DNA of 23,183 nt, from positions 1-23,183 of IMG/VR virus record IMGVR_UViG_3300027759_000439, one strand, 5' to 3'. This document shows, one piece after another, positions 1 to 4,949 of the stretch (its first letter is position 1; each line of letters opens with the position of its first letter). Under the pieces are notes generated by a model. That model made no database searches. It saw only the letters and a list, made by a program, of their open reading frames with translations, and was not told the DNA's origin. A program made the position numbers and the translations under genes. Source of the DNA: a virus.

Positions 1-60
1 AGCCAAATGTTTAATATACGCATCGATGGCTTCGTATAAACTCATATTAATTTTACTCAT
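1..60 (-). CDS. Unknown small protein, 3' part outside the window
   Basis: Only the first 20 codons are inside the window (MSKINMSLYEAIDAYIK...), so no function can be given. The ATG at 60 follows the stop codon of the gene at 62-346 after one base. AAGGTG, in the last codons of that gene, lies 4 bases before it and can serve as ribosome-binding site. It belongs to the same minus-strand run of small genes. Confidence 0.65.
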   Translation of the reverse strand, partial: MSKINMSLYEAIDAYIKHLA

Positions 61-61
61 A

Positions 62-346
62 TTACACCTTGCTCAAATTAATCACACGAAAATCAAATTC
101 CATAAAACTGGTCTGGTGTGGTACAAACATAATCTTACCAACACGATTCTTTTTATTGGGTTTGGTTTCAAACTTAACAAATTTGTCAGCAGTCACCGTA
201 ACCTTATAGCAATTAAAACCAGGTTCATTACAATTTGCCTGCTCTACCACACCTTCAATAAAAGCATCATCACGACCAGCACATGGTGCAAAATCGTATG
301 CACGAATCACATCACCAACTTTTGCAATACCTTCGAATTTCAACAT
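62..346 (-). CDS. Conserved small phage protein, function unknown
   Basis: A 94-residue protein with no membrane segment or signal peptide. The N-terminal part (KVGDVIRAYDFAP, then AGRDDAFIEGVVE) followed by alternating beta-type segments suggests a compact mostly-beta fold. From memory, similar proteins occur in other T4-like aquatic phages without a known role. The start at 346 is chosen over an in-frame codon six codons upstream because AAAGG lies 6 bases before it and the promoter at 376-403 fits this leader. It is the first gene after that promoter and is followed after one base by the next gene, so the two are probably co-transcribed. Confidence 0.8.
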   Translation of the reverse strand: MLKFEGIAKVGDVIRAYDFAPCAGRDDAFIEGVVEQANCNEPGFNCYKVTVTADKFVKFETKPNKKNRVGKIMFVPHQTSFMEFDFRVINLSKV

Positions 347-375
347 AATGTACCTTTCACTCAATTAATACTACC

Positions 376-403
376 ATTATACACTTACCACAGGGGTTTT
401 CAA
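376..403 (-). promoter_or_regulatory. Sigma70-like promoter P1
   Basis: Minus-strand TTGAAA (398-403), a 16-bp spacer, then TATAAT (376-381). The start of transcription should fall near 369, about 23 bases before the ATG at 346. The -35 box lies in the loop of the inverted repeat at 391-410. The 21 bases from the -10 box downstream (361-381) are identical at 20 positions to those at promoter P3 (3228-3248). Confidence 0.75.
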
Positions 404-410
404 GCCCCTG
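391..410. repeat. Inverted repeat around the -35 box of P1
   Basis: CAGGGG (391-396) and CCCCTG (405-410) form a 6-bp GC-rich stem with an 8-base loop that contains the -35 hexamer. It could be an operator or an attenuator-type hairpin for transcripts arriving from the gene at 427-558. There is no T-run after it, so an intrinsic terminator is unlikely. Confidence 0.5.
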
Positions 411-425
411 TTGTAAATATACAAC
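410..425. promoter_or_regulatory. 16-bp GTTGT-N6-ACAAC inverted repeat upstream of P1
   Basis: GTTGTAAATATACAAC is an inverted repeat with 6-bp arms ending 6 bp upstream of the -35 box of P1. Sites of the same size and arm sequence precede P3, P6 and P7. Their position suggests the binding site of a dimeric activator. The protein that would bind is not known. Confidence 0.6.
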
Positions 426-426
426 A

Positions 427-558
427 CTATTTGGTCTTTTTAATGGAATAACCCTTTAATAAAACCCATTCAACATATGCTTCAACGATTGCCGGTGTAT
501 CTGGCGTTTCCTGTTGTAATGCCTTTAATTCTTTGATTGTAAATTCCCATTTACTCAT
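427..558 (-). CDS. Small protein of unknown function (43 aa)
   Basis: A 43-residue mostly helical protein starting MSKWEFTIKELKALQQETP. The ATG at 558 has GGAG 6 bases upstream; the adjoining ATG at 561 is possible but too close to that site. The start lies inside the last codons of the gene at 551-1096, so translation is probably coupled. A longer in-frame reading to 657 is rejected because it only mirrors the upstream gene. The protein is not recognised. Confidence 0.65.
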   Translation of the reverse strand: MSKWEFTIKELKALQQETPDTPAIVEAYVEWVLLKGYSIKKTK

Positions 559-1096
559 CATTTTCTCCGTTTTCTTCTTCCCAAGCACGCATATCTTGTG
601 TGATGCCATACATTTCATCCAAAGCTTCTGGCAGATATTCTTCCGCTTCATCAGCACTCATGCCAGAATAATCGTAGCATTCATCAAAACCATCATACAC
701 ACCAGCAAAACCCATACCAGGTTCATAGTAATATGCACGAACATCAAAGCCTAATTCTTCCAGCTTTTCATACGCTACGATTGGAGGACCCCATGGTGAA
801 TCAAAGGTGCCATTTAGTGTATTGCCTTCGGCTTCACACTCATAAGGGCTGATATCCCACTTGGTACCCCAATTATTAATGCACCATGAGTACCAATCGG
901 CCGCACCGTATTTCTCCATCAACTGCTCGGTGGTTGCCGTTACTTCACGCACTGGTGATGTGGTATCTTGCAACTCAGCAGGCAACGGAATGAATTCATT
1001 CAAAAACCTACCATCTAAGAAAGCGGCCTTGGCACGCTCAATCATTGCTGGATCCTCATGGGATAACTCAATCGTATTATTACACCAATTTGGCAT
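551..1096 (-). CDS. Api92-like / YubB-type protein with ferredoxin-like fold
   Basis: A 181-residue acidic protein beginning MPNWCNN, the hallmark of the DUF1281/Api92-like ferredoxin-fold family found in phages and plasmids. A central block with WYSWCINNWGTKWD, then FDSPWGPP and YYYEPGMGFAG, matches the conserved layout of that family as I know it. Its biochemical role is unknown. The ATG at 1096 is chosen over a TTG two codons upstream because AAGGAG lies 8 bases before it, inside the preceding tiny gene. The C-terminus is very acidic. It sits in a run of small, probably early accessory genes. Confidence 0.85.
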   Translation of the reverse strand: MPNWCNNTIELSHEDPAMIERAKAAFLDGRFLNEFIPLPAELQDTTSPVREVTATTEQLMEKYGAADWYSWCINNWGTKWDISPYECEAEGNTLNGTFDSPWGPPIVAYEKLEELGFDVRAYYYEPGMGFAGVYDGFDECYDYSGMSADEAEEYLPEALDEMYGITQDMRAWEEENGENDE

Positions 1097-1098
1097 AT

Positions 1099-1182
1099 TC
1101 AAAACTCCTTAATCACAAAATAAATTAATAACGCTGATGCTACCATATACAACAAAATACAAATGCTAATCGCTAACATCAT
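1099..1182 (-). CDS. Predicted 27-aa single-span membrane microprotein
   Basis: Reads MMLAISICILLYMVASALLI..., one hydrophobic helix followed by KEF and stop. Its ATG codons overlap the stop of the gene at 1179-1301 (ATGA), and its last codons carry the AAGGAG used by the next gene, so it fits the tiling of the operon. AAGG lies just before the start, closer than ideal, so it would depend on coupled translation. A second microprotein of this type is at 2056-2133. No family is recognised, and a chance reading cannot be excluded at this length. Confidence 0.5.
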   Translation of the reverse strand: MMLAISICILLYMVASALLIYFVIKEF

Positions 1183-1301
1183 ACCTTGACCACTCGCTCA
1201 ATATTCAAAGCAATATCAAACTTGCGGAACTGGTCATTGGCATAATCAACAGCACGCTGATAACTATCAAAAAGTAAACCATCACAAACATAGAATGTCA
1301 T
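1179..1301 (-). CDS. Small protein of unknown function (40 aa)
   Basis: A soluble 40-residue protein (MTFYVCDGLLFDSYQRAVDY...). The ATG at 1301 has GGAG 7 bases upstream, and the promoter P2 lies directly before it. The pattern of a short beta strand followed by an amphipathic helix (SYQRAVDYANDQF) resembles small phage proteins, but I do not recognise a family. It ends in an ATGA overlap with the membrane microprotein. Confidence 0.7.
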   Translation of the reverse strand: MTFYVCDGLLFDSYQRAVDYANDQFRKFDIALNIERVVKV

Positions 1302-1324
1302 ACATTTTCTCCACTAAAAAGACC

Positions 1325-1352
1325 ATTATACAGGAAACTGGTAAAAAGGCAA
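1325..1352 (-). promoter_or_regulatory. Sigma70-like promoter P2
   Basis: Minus-strand TTGCCT (1347-1352), a 16-bp spacer, then TATAAT (1325-1330). Transcription would start near 1318 and reach the GGAG and ATG of the gene at 1301. The -10 box is one arm of a perfect inverted repeat (next entry). It lacks the GTTGT-N6-ACAAC element found at P1, P3, P6 and P7. Confidence 0.7.
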
Positions 1353-1388
1353 TACCCTGTATAATAGTCGACCATTCCGGTCAACTAT
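1325..1388. repeat. Two nested inverted repeats over promoter P2
   Basis: ATTATACAGG (1325-1334) is repeated inverted and without mismatch as CCTGTATAAT (1356-1365), 21 bases apart. This places TATAAT hexamers on both strands. Overlapping its right arm, ATAGTCGACC (1364-1373) pairs with GGTCAACTAT (1379-1388) with one mismatch across 5 bases. Together they look like operator sites for one or two dimeric regulators. The stretch also holds the end of the intergenic region before the gene at 1396-1683. Confidence 0.6.
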
Positions 1389-1395
1389 TGGTAAA

Positions 1396-1683
1396 TCAAT
1401 CAGCAAGATTTACCGAACAACCTAGGCGTAATTGCCGTTTTACTACATCCACACCAAGTATGGTATCGGCATTTGACCACCGAAGCGCACCATAACTGCT
1501 TTGGTCGGTACCAAGGCGACCAGAATTTTTCCACGCCTCACAGATTGCCAAACACACCGATGGCGTCAATTCACCATCATATTCAATATCGACCGAATCT
1601 TCCCAAACATCTTGGTACGAATGCATACGATAGGTGCCTTCGATTTGCTTCCTACTTTTTACTAATAATTTACCACCAAACAT
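1396..1683 (-). CDS. Protein of unknown function (95 aa)
   Basis: A 95-residue soluble protein starting MFGGKLLVKSRKQIEGTYR. The ATG at 1683 has GAGGAG 5 bases upstream. The alternation of basic N-terminus, acidic middle (DVWEDSVDIEYDGELTP) and a helix with AICEAWKNSG gives no family that I recognise. It follows the 61-residue gene at 1686-1871 with a gap of two bases and is probably co-transcribed with it. Confidence 0.75.
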   Translation of the reverse strand: MFGGKLLVKSRKQIEGTYRMHSYQDVWEDSVDIEYDGELTPSVCLAICEAWKNSGRLGTDQSSYGALRWSNADTILGVDVVKRQLRLGCSVNLAD

Positions 1684-1685
1684 AA

Positions 1686-1871
1686 TTACTCCTCACTTTC
1701 AGGTAATAAGTGTGGATAAAAATTTTCAATTTCTTCCACCAATTCATTATCAGACAAATCCTTTAAACGGCCATGAAGATAATCCGATGCTAATGCACAC
1801 AAATCTTGTATATCCATACCATCTATAATAGACTCCACATACTCCGATTGCAATTTATTACGGTCTATCAT
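1686..1871 (-). CDS. Conserved small phage protein (61 aa), function unknown
   Basis: An acidic, all-helical 61-residue protein. The pattern of YV..IIDGMD.QDL in the middle and ELVEEIENFYPHLL near the end resembles a small protein common in T4-like cyanophages and relatives. That likeness is from memory and no role is known for it. The ATG at 1871 has GGAG 5 bases upstream. The genes on both sides are separated by 2 bases each, so it is part of one operon. Confidence 0.75.
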   Translation of the reverse strand: MIDRNKLQSEYVESIIDGMDIQDLCALASDYLHGRLKDLSDNELVEEIENFYPHLLPESEE

Positions 1872-1873
1872 AA

Positions 1874-2059
1874 TTACTCCAATGTTAAATGCTCAATTTG
1901 CACATCCTCGGTTTCACCAAGGTTCTTTGTTGGTATCTGGTTTTGCACCATTTTCATGTATGCCTCCGCTTTTTCATAATTAGAAAAAGCTCTGAGATTC
2001 AACCATTCCCAACCACTAAAATCCACCAACTGGCCAGATTTTACGATATACACATTCAT
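1874..2059 (-). CDS. Small protein of unknown function (61 aa)
   Basis: A 61-residue protein starting MNVYIVKSGQLVDFSGWEWLN with a later amphipathic helix (NYEKAEAYMKMVQNQ). The layout of a two-strand hairpin plus helix is typical of small phage proteins of the kind that take a modification or display value (VYIV...), but no family is recognised. The ATG at 2059 overlaps the stop of the preceding microprotein (ATGA). GGAG lies 7 bases upstream, which decides against a TTG two codons earlier. Confidence 0.7.
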   Translation of the reverse strand: MNVYIVKSGQLVDFSGWEWLNLRAFSNYEKAEAYMKMVQNQIPTKNLGETEDVQIEHLTLE

Positions 2060-2133
2060 AAACAAACTCCAACTAATAATAATGCCAAACCAATACTAAA
2101 CCGAGTTAATAACAGTTTATCCAAATAGGTCAT
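2056..2133 (-). CDS. Predicted 25-aa membrane microprotein
   Basis: Reads MTYLDKLLLTRFSIGLALLL... with one hydrophobic segment after a short charged N-terminus. It overlaps its upstream neighbour by ATGA and its downstream neighbour by ATGA, which leaves no gap in the gene chain. The GGAG of the next gene lies in its last codons. It has no good ribosome-binding site of its own and would rely on coupling. It is too short to exclude chance, but the tiling on both sides supports it. Confidence 0.5.
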   Translation of the reverse strand: MTYLDKLLLTRFSIGLALLLVGVCL

Positions 2134-2306
2134 TCAAATTCCACCATATCAATTTCAATGGTTTCATTAGATTCCGCTTGATTTAATAATATCTTACGAA
2201 ATTCTAATGCTTTACCATGGTCGGTAAATACTTTGACCACTTCCGATGACCAATTACCAATTTCTACTTCAATATGCGAGGTAACCACAAACACATTATT
2301 CCGCAT
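2130..2306 (-). CDS. Small protein of unknown function (58 aa)
   Basis: An acidic 58-residue protein (MRNNVFVVTSHIEVEIGNWS...). A beta-rich N-terminal half is followed by a helix (HGKALEFRKILLNQ), the same strand-then-helix layout seen in its neighbours. The start overlaps the end of the upstream gene by 11 bases. No clear ribosome-binding site is visible, so coupling is likely and the start is less sure than the frame. Its stop overlaps the next ATG (ATGA). No family is recognised. Confidence 0.65.
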   Translation of the reverse strand: MRNNVFVVTSHIEVEIGNWSSEVVKVFTDHGKALEFRKILLNQAESNETIEIDMVEFE

Positions 2307-2439
2307 AATCAGTCCAGTATTCTACTGCCTGCTCTGCCATTTCCAACGAGCAACCTAATGCTTGGGAGATTTGGTCGGCATTGTAACCACACTCCAATAA
2401 TACCTGGACTTCATCCAGAAATGCTTTCATACCGCTCAT
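2296..2439 (-). CDS. Small helical protein (47 aa), possibly DNA-binding
   Basis: A 47-residue all-helical protein, MSGMKAFLDEVQVLLECGYN followed by ADQISQALGCSLEMAEQAVEYW. The second part resembles a helix-turn-helix (ADQISQALGCSLEMAEQAV), where ISQALG would be the first helix and turn. This is inference from pattern only. AAGGAGG lies 4 bases before the ATG at 2439, one of the best ribosome-binding sites here, and the start overlaps the stop of GP88 (ATGA). If it binds DNA it could be a regulator. Confidence 0.65.
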   Translation of the reverse strand: MSGMKAFLDEVQVLLECGYNADQISQALGCSLEMAEQAVEYWTDYAE

Positions 2440-3212
2440 ACTGCCTCCTTCATTTTAATAGTAAACTGGTAATCGCCAACAGGATACTTTACGAAACCGC
2501 TGGTATCCTTCTTTGCCTTACCTTTGGCATATAAACCAACCACACAACCTTTTGGATCAAGAAAACGCAAATCGCTATCATCACCATTAAACACGGATAG
2601 ATTATGGTTGAAGAATTTCTTAGGCATTGCGGTACCTTTCTTGATACCAAATACAACCGCCACATTCAATCCTTCTTCAACAGCACGCTTACAATCCATA
2701 TAATTGCCATCTGCCATAGAAAAGGTAAGATGATAATTTTTAATGCCAGCAACCTTACGACCAATCACTTTGGTATAATCATAGAATTGCACATCAGGAA
2801 AAGCTGCAAATATGTTAGTGAAAACTTCACCATTACGAACAACCTCATACTTTTCCCACGATAAATCAGAGGTGCCATTCAACCGAAATACGGGAATAAG
2901 ACCTAACCGCTTCGATTGCTTAATACCTAATTCAATATCAGAAACCAATTGAACCATAAAACTTGCACGATCCTCATAAAACATTTTAGTTTTACGAATC
3001 CGTGCTTGTTGAATAGTATTAGTAAATTCACCACGCTTAAACATACCGCCACGACCTGCCGTATTAAGGCAAGAAGCAATACAACCTGCAGTAGCCTTCG
3101 GGCAAGTATTATGACCAGATAAGTCAGCAGGCGCAAGATGCAATATGTAAGTATTGTAACCTTGTGCCAAACCTTTCAATATCTTAGGATTGCCAGTAGA
3201 TAATAATTTCAT
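2436..3212 (-). CDS. GP88-family phage protein
   Basis: A 258-residue protein that matches what I know of the GP88 family (named after a mycobacteriophage product). The N-terminus MKLLSTGNPKILKG is followed by HLAPADLSGHNTCPKATAGC, SCLNTAGRGGMFKRGE and LIPVFRLNGTSDLSWEK. The cluster of cysteines (near C42, C48 and C52) followed by RLNGTSD recalls metal- or radical-type cofactor binding, but no reaction is established. The ATG at 3212 is preferred over an earlier in-frame start because the family begins MKLLSTGNPK. It is the first gene after promoter P3. Confidence 0.85.
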   Translation of the reverse strand: MKLLSTGNPKILKGLAQGYNTYILHLAPADLSGHNTCPKATAGCIASCLNTAGRGGMFKRGEFTNTIQQARIRKTKMFYEDRASFMVQLVSDIELGIKQSKRLGLIPVFRLNGTSDLSWEKYEVVRNGEVFTNIFAAFPDVQFYDYTKVIGRKVAGIKNYHLTFSMADGNYMDCKRAVEEGLNVAVVFGIKKGTAMPKKFFNHNLSVFNGDDSDLRFLDPKGCVVGLYAKGKAKKDTSGFVKYPVGDYQFTIKMKEAV

Positions 3213-3242
3213 AATAAAAATTTCCAATCAATTAATACAACC

Positions 3243-3270
3243 ATTATATCAAAATGGTAGAGAAAATCAA
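3243..3270 (-). promoter_or_regulatory. Sigma70-like promoter P3 with extended -10
   Basis: Minus-strand TTGATT (3265-3270), a 16-bp spacer ending TGA, then TATAAT (3243-3248), so the -10 is of the extended TGnTATAAT type. Transcription should start near 3236 and reads into the GP88 gene at 3212. The early transcribed sequence (3228-3248) is nearly the same as at P1. Confidence 0.75.
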
Positions 3271-3286
3271 GATAAATCCGCACTAT

Positions 3287-3302
3287 GTTGCTAAAAAACA
3301 AC
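3287..3302. promoter_or_regulatory. 16-bp inverted repeat upstream of P3
   Basis: GTTGCTAAAAAACAAC has the same arms as the sites at P1, P6 and P7 apart from one base in the left arm. It lies 16 bp upstream of the -35 box, ten more than at P1. Confidence 0.55.
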
Positions 3303-3476
3303 AGACGAATGCTCTATATAACTTTTAGTAATATAGTCGCTAGCATAGTCGCCGCATAGGTGCTTCAAGCAGGTCTTAGTTTGTTTCCGCTATTCTCCGC
3401 ACATTTCCTACCATTTCCTGAGTATCCTAGAGTAATTCTAAGAAACTCAGAGAATGGCAGAGCATTCTCTATACTA
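3303..3476. other. Gene-free stretch with palindromes before P3
   Basis: No convincing gene on either strand. It holds a perfect hairpin (3449-3470), a TAGA/TCTA palindrome near 3429-3441, and the octamer ATAGTCGC twice near 3336-3355. It lies downstream of the 39-residue gene at 3477 and upstream of P3. It may contain a transcript end or a small structured RNA, but there is no T-rich tail to name a terminator. Confidence 0.5.
3449..3470. repeat. Perfect 8-bp hairpin
   Basis: AGAGAATG (3449-3456) and CATTCTCT (3463-3470) pair without mismatch around a GCAGAG loop, seven bases past the stop of the gene at 3477-3596 in its direction of reading. It may stabilise the 3' end of that transcript or pause polymerase. 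Confidence 0.55.
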
Positions 3477-3596
3477 CTATATCGGTTGATTCTCCGATAA
3501 TACTTCACTAATACGGTCACGCTGGTCTTCGGTAAAATCAAAGGCAAAGCGGTCTAACAAAAATACTATTACTTTGGTAATTATTTCATTAATCAT
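3477..3596 (-). CDS. Small protein of unknown function (39 aa)
   Basis: A 39-residue protein, MINEIITKVIVFLLDRFAFD followed by a charged helix (TEDQRDRISEVLSE). The first half is hydrophobic enough for membrane contact. The ATG at 3596 overlaps the stop of the upstream gene (ATGA), and AGAACCAAG before it offers only a weak ribosome-binding site. The frame is favoured over the overlapping TTG-started reading at 3365-3547 because it fits the chain of overlaps. No family is recognised. Confidence 0.6.
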   Translation of the reverse strand: MINEIITKVIVFLLDRFAFDFTEDQRDRISEVLSENQPI

Positions 3597-3769
3597 CTTG
3601 GTTCTTTCATAATTTTAAGGTAAACTAAATCATCAAGAGCATCATAAGCGGTATTCAATAACGCAACATACTCTGGATGGTCGATATAATACTGGTCTTT
3701 TAAAGAAGCAATATCATTACGGATGGCAACAATCTTAATATCAGTAGCGTTATCAAGCATATTCGGCAT
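3593..3769 (-). CDS. Small helical protein of unknown function (58 aa)
   Basis: A soluble helical protein. Two in-frame ATG codons, at 3769 and 3760, both lie in the end of the upstream gene and neither has a clear ribosome-binding site. Coupling is likely, and the true length is 58 or 55 residues. The middle carries DIKIVAIRNDIASLKDQYY and the end KIMKEPR. No family is recognised. Confidence 0.65.
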   Translation of the reverse strand: MPNMLDNATDIKIVAIRNDIASLKDQYYIDHPEYVALLNTAYDALDDLVYLKIMKEPR

Positions 3770-4034
3770 TCGTTCTGAGAATATCAATAGCATTTTGAAA
3801 TGAATTGGTATAATCAATTCTATTATATTCTTCGTGAGTAATATCTCCGAATTGGGTGGATTCTAGAGTATAAATTTCATACTGCGATTCGGAGAATTCA
3901 TTAAATGATTCTACGAAATACCCGAGCGGATTATCATTACTATCATATACTTCAAATTCATTTTGGTCACGGGAAGCGTAACTTTGCACGACATAATAAT
4001 CGGCAGTTTTTACTACAAATGCAACATTAATCAT
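3753..4034 (-). CDS. Protein of unknown function (93 aa)
   Basis: An acidic 93-residue protein (MINVAFVVKTADYYVVQSYA...) with alternating strands in the first half and a short helix at the end (SFQNAIDILRT). The ATG at 4034 has AAGAGAT 6 bases upstream. It is the first gene after a possible weak promoter at 4063-4091. Many Glu, Asp and Tyr residues give it the look of an early phage accessory protein, but I recognise no family. Confidence 0.75.
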   Translation of the reverse strand: MINVAFVVKTADYYVVQSYASRDQNEFEVYDSNDNPLGYFVESFNEFSESQYEIYTLESTQFGDITHEEYNRIDYTNSFQNAIDILRTNAEYA

Positions 4035-4062
4035 ATTTTTATCTCTTTCACTTTAAAAATCT

Positions 4063-4091
4063 ATTTTAACACAAAACGGCAATAAACACAA
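4063..4091 (-). promoter_or_regulatory. Possible weak promoter
   Basis: Minus-strand TTGTGT (4086-4091), 17 bp, then TAAAAT (4063-4068), about 28 bases before the ATG at 4034. It matches the consensus less well than P1 to P8. Confidence 0.35.
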
Positions 4092-4098
4092 GCATTAT

Positions 4099-4113
4099 TA
4101 ATACTTGAGTAAA
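4099..4113. repeat. 15-bp direct repeat, copy 1
   Basis: TAATACTTGAGTAAA, identical to 4780-4794. The two copies enclose a two-gene segment (4114-4662) and its promoter. This copy abuts the stop codon of the gene at 4114. Confidence 0.6.
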
Positions 4114-4323
4114 TTAGTCGACTATTTGCAAATCGGTATAAATCACTTGACCGGCATTGCGTTTAACTATGGCAATTTCATTGCATTTGCGTGTTTCTAT
4201 TGTCCAGTAATCTGGTTTTTGCACGACAAATTCGGTGGTTACAGTCAGGTTTAAATCAGACTGCAGCATTGCTAATAGTGTTTTCTTATCAGCAAGTGGT
4301 AATTCTCTTATTTTATCTAGCAT
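4114..4323 (-). CDS. Small protein of unknown function (69 aa)
   Basis: A 69-residue protein. The N-terminal helix pair (MLDKIRELPLADKKTLLAML) is followed by a beta-rich part with CNEIAIVKRNAGQVIY. The ATG at 4323 has AAGAGA 4-5 bases upstream. The opening is like that of its neighbour at 4387-4662, which also starts with a short helix, an acidic turn and a Lys-rich helix, so the pair may have a common origin. No family is recognised. Confidence 0.7.
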   Translation of the reverse strand: MLDKIRELPLADKKTLLAMLQSDLNLTVTTEFVVQKPDYWTIETRKCNEIAIVKRNAGQVIYTDLQIVD

Positions 4324-4342
4324 AGTATCTCTTTATAATAAA

Positions 4343-4379
4343 TTTACTAATAGCATCTCAAGCGAAATGCTACTATAAA
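4343..4379. repeat. Hairpin between two small genes
   Basis: TAGCAT (4351-4356) pairs with ATGCTA (4367-4372), and TTTA (4343-4346) with TAAA (4376-4379) beyond a small internal loop. It lies just after the stop of the gene at 4387-4662. A weak minus-strand promoter (TTGAGA 4356-4361, 18 bp, TATAAA 4332-4337) overlaps it. It could be an attenuator or a processing site. Confidence 0.4.
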
Positions 4380-4386
4380 CTCACTA

Positions 4387-4662
4387 TTAGGCGAATTTGG
4401 TAACTACAGGTTTACTAGGTTTGCGATTTGATTTAATCGCTTTAGCGCCCACTGGGTTGCGGAGCAATTCTAATTTTTGTTCTAATTTCGCAATGCGTTC
4501 TGCTTTTTTGGCAGCACGGAGAGCAGCAGAATTTTGTTTGCGTTGGAAATTGGCGTCACGATTAGCAGCAACATGCTCTTTAATCATTAATTTAATAGAT
4601 TTTACTAAATTGCGTTTTTCGGCAACGGTGAGGTTTTGGATTGTATCAATATATGAGAACAT
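4387..4662 (-). CDS. Basic coiled-coil protein, possibly nucleic-acid-binding
   Basis: A 91-residue, strongly basic protein. After a short N-terminal helix (residues 1-30) comes a long Ala-, Lys- and Arg-rich helix (RAAKKAERIAKLEQKLELL, about 48-67) with leucines at heptad spacing, then a basic tail with KSNRKPSKPVV. Such a composition fits binding to DNA, RNA or ribosomes; this is inference. The ATG at 4662 has GAAAGAAAA before it. It is the first gene after the near-consensus promoter P4 and should be strongly expressed early. Confidence 0.75.
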   Translation of the reverse strand: MFSYIDTIQNLTVAEKRNLVKSIKLMIKEHVAANRDANFQRKQNSAALRAAKKAERIAKLEQKLELLRNPVGAKAIKSNRKPSKPVVTKFA

Positions 4663-4709
4663 AATTTTCTTTCGTTTAATAAGTGTTAATGAATTACTAC
4701 AATAAGACT

Positions 4710-4737
4710 ATTATACACGAATTGGCGGCATTGTCAA
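4710..4737 (-). promoter_or_regulatory. Consensus sigma70 promoter P4
   Basis: Minus-strand TTGACA (4732-4737), 16 bp, then TATAAT (4710-4715), with both hexamers perfect. Start of transcription near 4703, 40 bases before the ATG at 4662. It follows the C-rich stretch that probably ends the upstream transcript. Confidence 0.85.
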
Positions 4738-4779
4738 ACGATTTTTTGCGTGGCGGTATGCTATTGATTTTATTGAGGA

Positions 4780-4794
4780 TAATACTTGAGTAAA
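4780..4794. repeat. 15-bp direct repeat, copy 2
   Basis: TAATACTTGAGTAAA, identical to 4099-4113 and 681 bp away. See copy 1. Confidence 0.6.
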
Positions 4795-4799
4795 ATGCT

Positions 4800-4890
4800 G
4801 GAGTATTCCGAGCCGTGTGGGGCAAGGGCGAGGCGGGCGAGTGGTGGTAAGGCGTGGCGAGCTGGCTCTGTGGTGGTAAGGCGGGCGAGT
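4800..4890 (-). terminator. Candidate Rho-dependent terminator region
   Basis: The minus-strand transcript of this stretch would be C-rich and G-poor, with repeats of CGCC and ACCACC, the usual make-up of a Rho utilisation site. It follows the last gene of the 8.5-5.0 kb gene run and precedes promoter P4, the place where a terminator is expected. It has no intrinsic terminator shape. This is inference from composition. Confidence 0.4.
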
Positions 4891-4915
4891 CTGAAAAGCG
4901 ACAGGAGAGCCTTGA

Positions 4916-4949
4916 TAGGACAGAGCAGTAGCTAGAAAAGCTTGTCCTA
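4916..4949. repeat. 10-bp hairpin with one bulge
   Basis: TAGGACAGAGC (4916-4926) pairs with GCTTGTCCTA (4940-4949), leaving one bulged G and a 13-base loop. It lies between the stop of the LpxH-like gene and the C-rich stretch, and may be a 3'-end structure of that transcript. Confidence 0.5.

Noticed and set aside
410-425. The inverted repeats before promoters as intrinsic terminators
   Set aside because: Stems of 5-6 AT-rich base pairs without a following T-run are too weak, and their fixed distance from -35 boxes fits a protein-binding site better.
1360-1365. Plus-strand TATAAT as a promoter
   Set aside because: There is no -35 box at 16-18 bp upstream and no plus-strand gene to read. 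It is explained as one arm of the inverted repeat.
3365-3547. Minus-strand TTG-started reading of 60 codons
   Set aside because: It overlaps the 39-residue gene in another frame, has no ribosome-binding site, and runs through the palindromic gap. The shorter gene fits the ATGA chain.
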